From Biscogniauxia marginata (taxonomy: Eukaryota; Ascomycota; Sordariomycetes; Xylariales; Xylariaceae): a stretch of DNA of 61,184 nucleotides. The stretch covers positions 7,667 through 68,850 of the forward strand of contig MU404210.1 of the NCBI GenBank assembly GCA_022695795.1. Reading direction: 5' to 3'. Under the pieces are notes generated by a model. That model was not told the origin of the DNA, made no database searches, and was given only the letters and a program-made list of their open reading frames with translations. The translations under genes and the position numbers were made by a program. The first letter of the stretch is position 1. Every line of letters begins with the position of its first letter. Shown in pieces: positions 58,670 through 61,184 of this stretch.

Positions 58670-59104
58670 AAGCAACAATTCGGACATAAGATGGGGAGAG
58701 AAAGAAAGCCAAGTAGAACACACGGTCGCACATCCATGATTCCGTACGCACGCGCGAATTCCAAGCCCCCGAATTCTATTCTTCATGCTAAACTTGTGTA
58801 ATACCGTACTAGTACCGATTCGGTAGGTAAGGTTCCCATCCAAACCAACCCATCGGGTTCTTATCCATCCATCTATCTCCCCCCTCTAACTCTCTCTCGC
58901 TATCGCTCTCAATAACTTATAACCTACATATGACAACCAACTCTCTCTCTCTCTCGAAAATGACGTAACAAATCAATCCGAGCAGGCTAGGGACATGAGG
59001 TACCCAAGACAAGAGTAGACGGCCTAGAACGAACACATATAATTGAAACTTGTAAAGCATAGTAGCGGTGAATCTGTCTTACACCCATGTACTTTTTAGG
59101 TTAC

Positions 59105-59127
59105 GTAGGTAGGTAGGTAGGTAGGTA
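59105..59127. repeat. (GTAG)n microsatellite
   Basis: Five or more GTAG/GGTA units in a row; the longest of the dispersed TAGG/CCTA runs in the window. Confidence 0.9.
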
Positions 59128-61074
59128 CTTTTCCCAAACATGTATTCTAGGCTACCGCTTTAGGTAAGTCTAACACACACATACACATACACATACACAA
59201 CGCACACATACATGAACACCTTGTCGTTGTTGTTGCCTCCGGAAGCAAACCGTTCGTTGGTAGTTCCAACTAGGCATATATGCAGAACCGAGATATTTAT
59301 TTAGTAGAATGGCGTATCAATTGATCCTATAATCCGCAAAACATAACTCGTAGTAAGTGATATGCAACTCCAAACTAGTACCTGCCTACCTACTTATATA
59401 CCTACTTACTCCAATGGATCCACGCGGATTAATTGATTCCATACCTACCTCACGTCAAATCAAATATATATGTAAGGTACCTATGTATATATACAAAACT
59501 GGCCCTTCGGAGTTGTCCGATTCCCCCAAGTTCCACGTCACATTCGAATGCACGTATACATGCATGTAAGTTTGTCTTCGGCGGGGGACGAGGGAGGGTT
59601 AAAAGTTGGAAGGGTTTGGTTTTCGTTGCTTTTTCGTTACGAGGTGATGCTTCGGGACCCTTGTCGTCGCATTCATTACATATGCACCCTATGTATGTAT
59701 TCCCCGTCTTGCACAAAATCCGATACATACATACATACCTATATACCTACCTACATGCATATATACATAAATTTATACATGTAATATGTAAGGTAGGTAG
59801 TAATTAACTCCTTGAATTGTCACCCTACTTTCCTTTTTTTTTTGTTTCTTTTTTTTTTTTCTTTTCTACCCCCCCTCTCCCCCCTTCTCTACTGTAGTAT
59901 GTTTATCTTTGCACAATATCATGCAGCCTTGTAGATCACCCGGTGTTAAGGATCGGAGGGGTAGTAGTAGCGTCGGGGTGAAGTTGGTGGATTGGTGGGT
60001 TAGTTTGGGTTGAAGTTGGAGTCGGAGGTTGGTGTAACTATACCTACGAAACAAGGGGGAAGGAAGAAGAAGAAGAGAAAAATGGGGTAAAATGGAAAAA
60101 AGAAAAGAAAAAGACGATTCGGTATGCATGTTTGATTGACAGGGCTCTGGATTCTGCAATGGATCTTTTTTTTCTCTCGTACGAAAGTACGAAAGAGTAT
60201 GTATGTATGTAAATATGTATGTATGCATGTGTCAGCTTCATTCAGCCTTGCCTTGCTTGAATCCTCCTCCTCGTCCTCCCTACTTTTCGGTGTGTAAGTA
60301 ATATATATGTAAGTAGGTAAGCTTTGGAAAATGGTAGGCTGGGGTACGGTCGAGGGGGTTACAACAGGTATCATCGGTACGTACATACATACGTAAACGT
60401 GAATAAGCGAGGGTAGGTAAGTAGGTATATATGCAGGTAGGGTAGGTATGGTTGCATTGCAATATGAAAAGCAAACCCGAACCTGAACCGAACCAAAGAG
60501 AAAATATACCTTGGTAGGGGTTTTTTGGAGCTACCTAGAGCCGAGCCCTTTTTTTCGCATCATCTATCCCATGGGCAAAGTCGGGGACCTAGGAGAAGAC
60601 GCGGGTAATTTACACACCCAAAAAAAACCTTGCAACCTTAATTCTTAATTGGGAACGCGGGTACGAAAAGAAGTATCCGGCCCGACGATAAATCGGTAGC
60701 CCATTAGCATTATTAGCCGAAGTCCATTAGTACCTATCAATCGTAGAAAGAAAGCCCATACCGGATGGAAGCACATATACTAGGTATTTACTTAGATGAG
60801 CATTAAAACACCAAGAACTTATAAATAAAATCTTTCGTCATAAATGTTCTCTTCATTGCTAGACTAGTCATATCTAAGAAAATCTAAATCTCCTAGATTT
60901 TCCCTCCTAACAATCTAGAACTGATATTTCTTTCTTTCAGATAACCGTAGATAGAAAATAACATCAAGGAAAAAAATCCTTTGCGACCCCGTAAAATCAC
61001 AATCCTGATCTTTCCTCTCACGTGTTGGTATATCCAGGATCAAGAGAAATATCTGTCTTAATAAGAAAGGGAAA

Positions 61075-61093
61075 GGGGGGGGGGGGGGGGGGG
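61075..61093. repeat. G19 homopolymer
   Basis: Nineteen G in a row separate normal-composition DNA from an AT-rich tail. The exact count is likely to be unreliable in any assembly. Confidence 0.9.
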
Positions 61094-61184
61094 TAAAAAT
61101 AAAAAAAATTATTTTATTGGAATTTGGAGTAAAATTAAATATTATTTTTTATTAAATTATTTTTTTTATTTTCTAAAAGACTAA
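61094..61184. other. Start of a third AT-rich stretch
   Basis: The last 91 bases are almost pure A and T, like the blocks at 1-2470 and 36905-41690. They may begin another decayed transposon island or mark a contig end. Too short to tell. Confidence 0.5.

Larger units (their letters stand above)
56940..61074. other. Gene-poor, simple-sequence-rich region
   Basis: No gene recognised. The frames are created by microsatellites and homopolymers: A17 followed by G11 at 58642-58669, CT runs at about 58940-58957, CACATA-type repeats at about 59172-59200, TAGG runs at 59105-59127, ATAC runs at about 59724-59740, T runs at about 59832-59862 and GTAT runs at about 60198-60228. Such texture is common in fungal 5' flanks with long leaders, so a gene may lie beyond the window. 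Confidence 0.5.

Noticed and set aside
59866..60386. Minus-strand frames of 120-128 residues near the right end
   Set aside because: They are made of microsatellite and homopolymer translations (HTYIHTY, FFFLFFF) with no domain.

Overview
The window is genomic DNA of a filamentous ascomycete (Pezizomycotina, probably Sordariomycetes; I cannot name the genus). The evidence is short introns of about 50-110 bp with GT/AG ends, fungal-only families (Mmc1-like mitochondrial protein, NIS1-like secreted protein, fungal WW protein, EF-hand MscS channel, fungal P450 clans), and sharply bounded AT-rich blocks with heavy C-to-T decay, which is the mark of repeat-induced point mutation (RIP).

Layout. 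1-2470: AT-rich block holding a RIP-decayed inverted-repeat transposon whose left end is a 17-bp tandem array. 2999-4200: four-exon short-chain dehydrogenase (minus). 6415-8996: MscS-type mechanosensitive channel with an EF-hand (minus). 9000-18090: gene-poor, with only decayed fragments. 18095-23509: 1804-residue WW-domain protein. 26830-27368: NIS1-like secreted protein. 28281-28882 and 29294-31249: a divergent pair, a UBC7-type ubiquitin-conjugating enzyme and an Mmc1-like mitochondrial protein. 32481-33134: Cys-rich hypothetical protein (minus). 34.7-35.4 kb: traces of a membrane protein. 36900-41690: second AT-rich block with nested copies of the same transposon family plus palindromic small elements. 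42.7-53.6 kb: a metabolic block of P450, NAD-dependent reductase, FAD oxidase, alpha/beta hydrolase, glutathione transferase and a second P450. 53.6-61.1 kb: gene-poor, simple-sequence rich. 61094-end: start of a third AT-rich stretch after a 19-G run.

How the genes fit together. The left and middle genes are ordinary housekeeping or accessory genes with no obvious link. The 42.7-53.6 kb block reads like a detoxification or secondary-metabolism accessory set (oxygenases, reductase, flavin oxidase, hydrolase, GST) without a visible PKS, NRPS or terpene synthase. Four of its six genes are damaged: the first P450 lacks its PERW region, the reductase has an in-frame stop, the FAD oxidase has a stop and a frameshift and ends early, and the GST has a 2-bp frameshift. 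Only the hydrolase and the second P450 look intact. Two of the lesions are C-to-T changes at CpA, as RIP would make. The block therefore looks like a cluster decaying beside a RIP-silenced transposon island. Exon coordinates were worked out by hand from splice signals and reading frame; no database search was possible.
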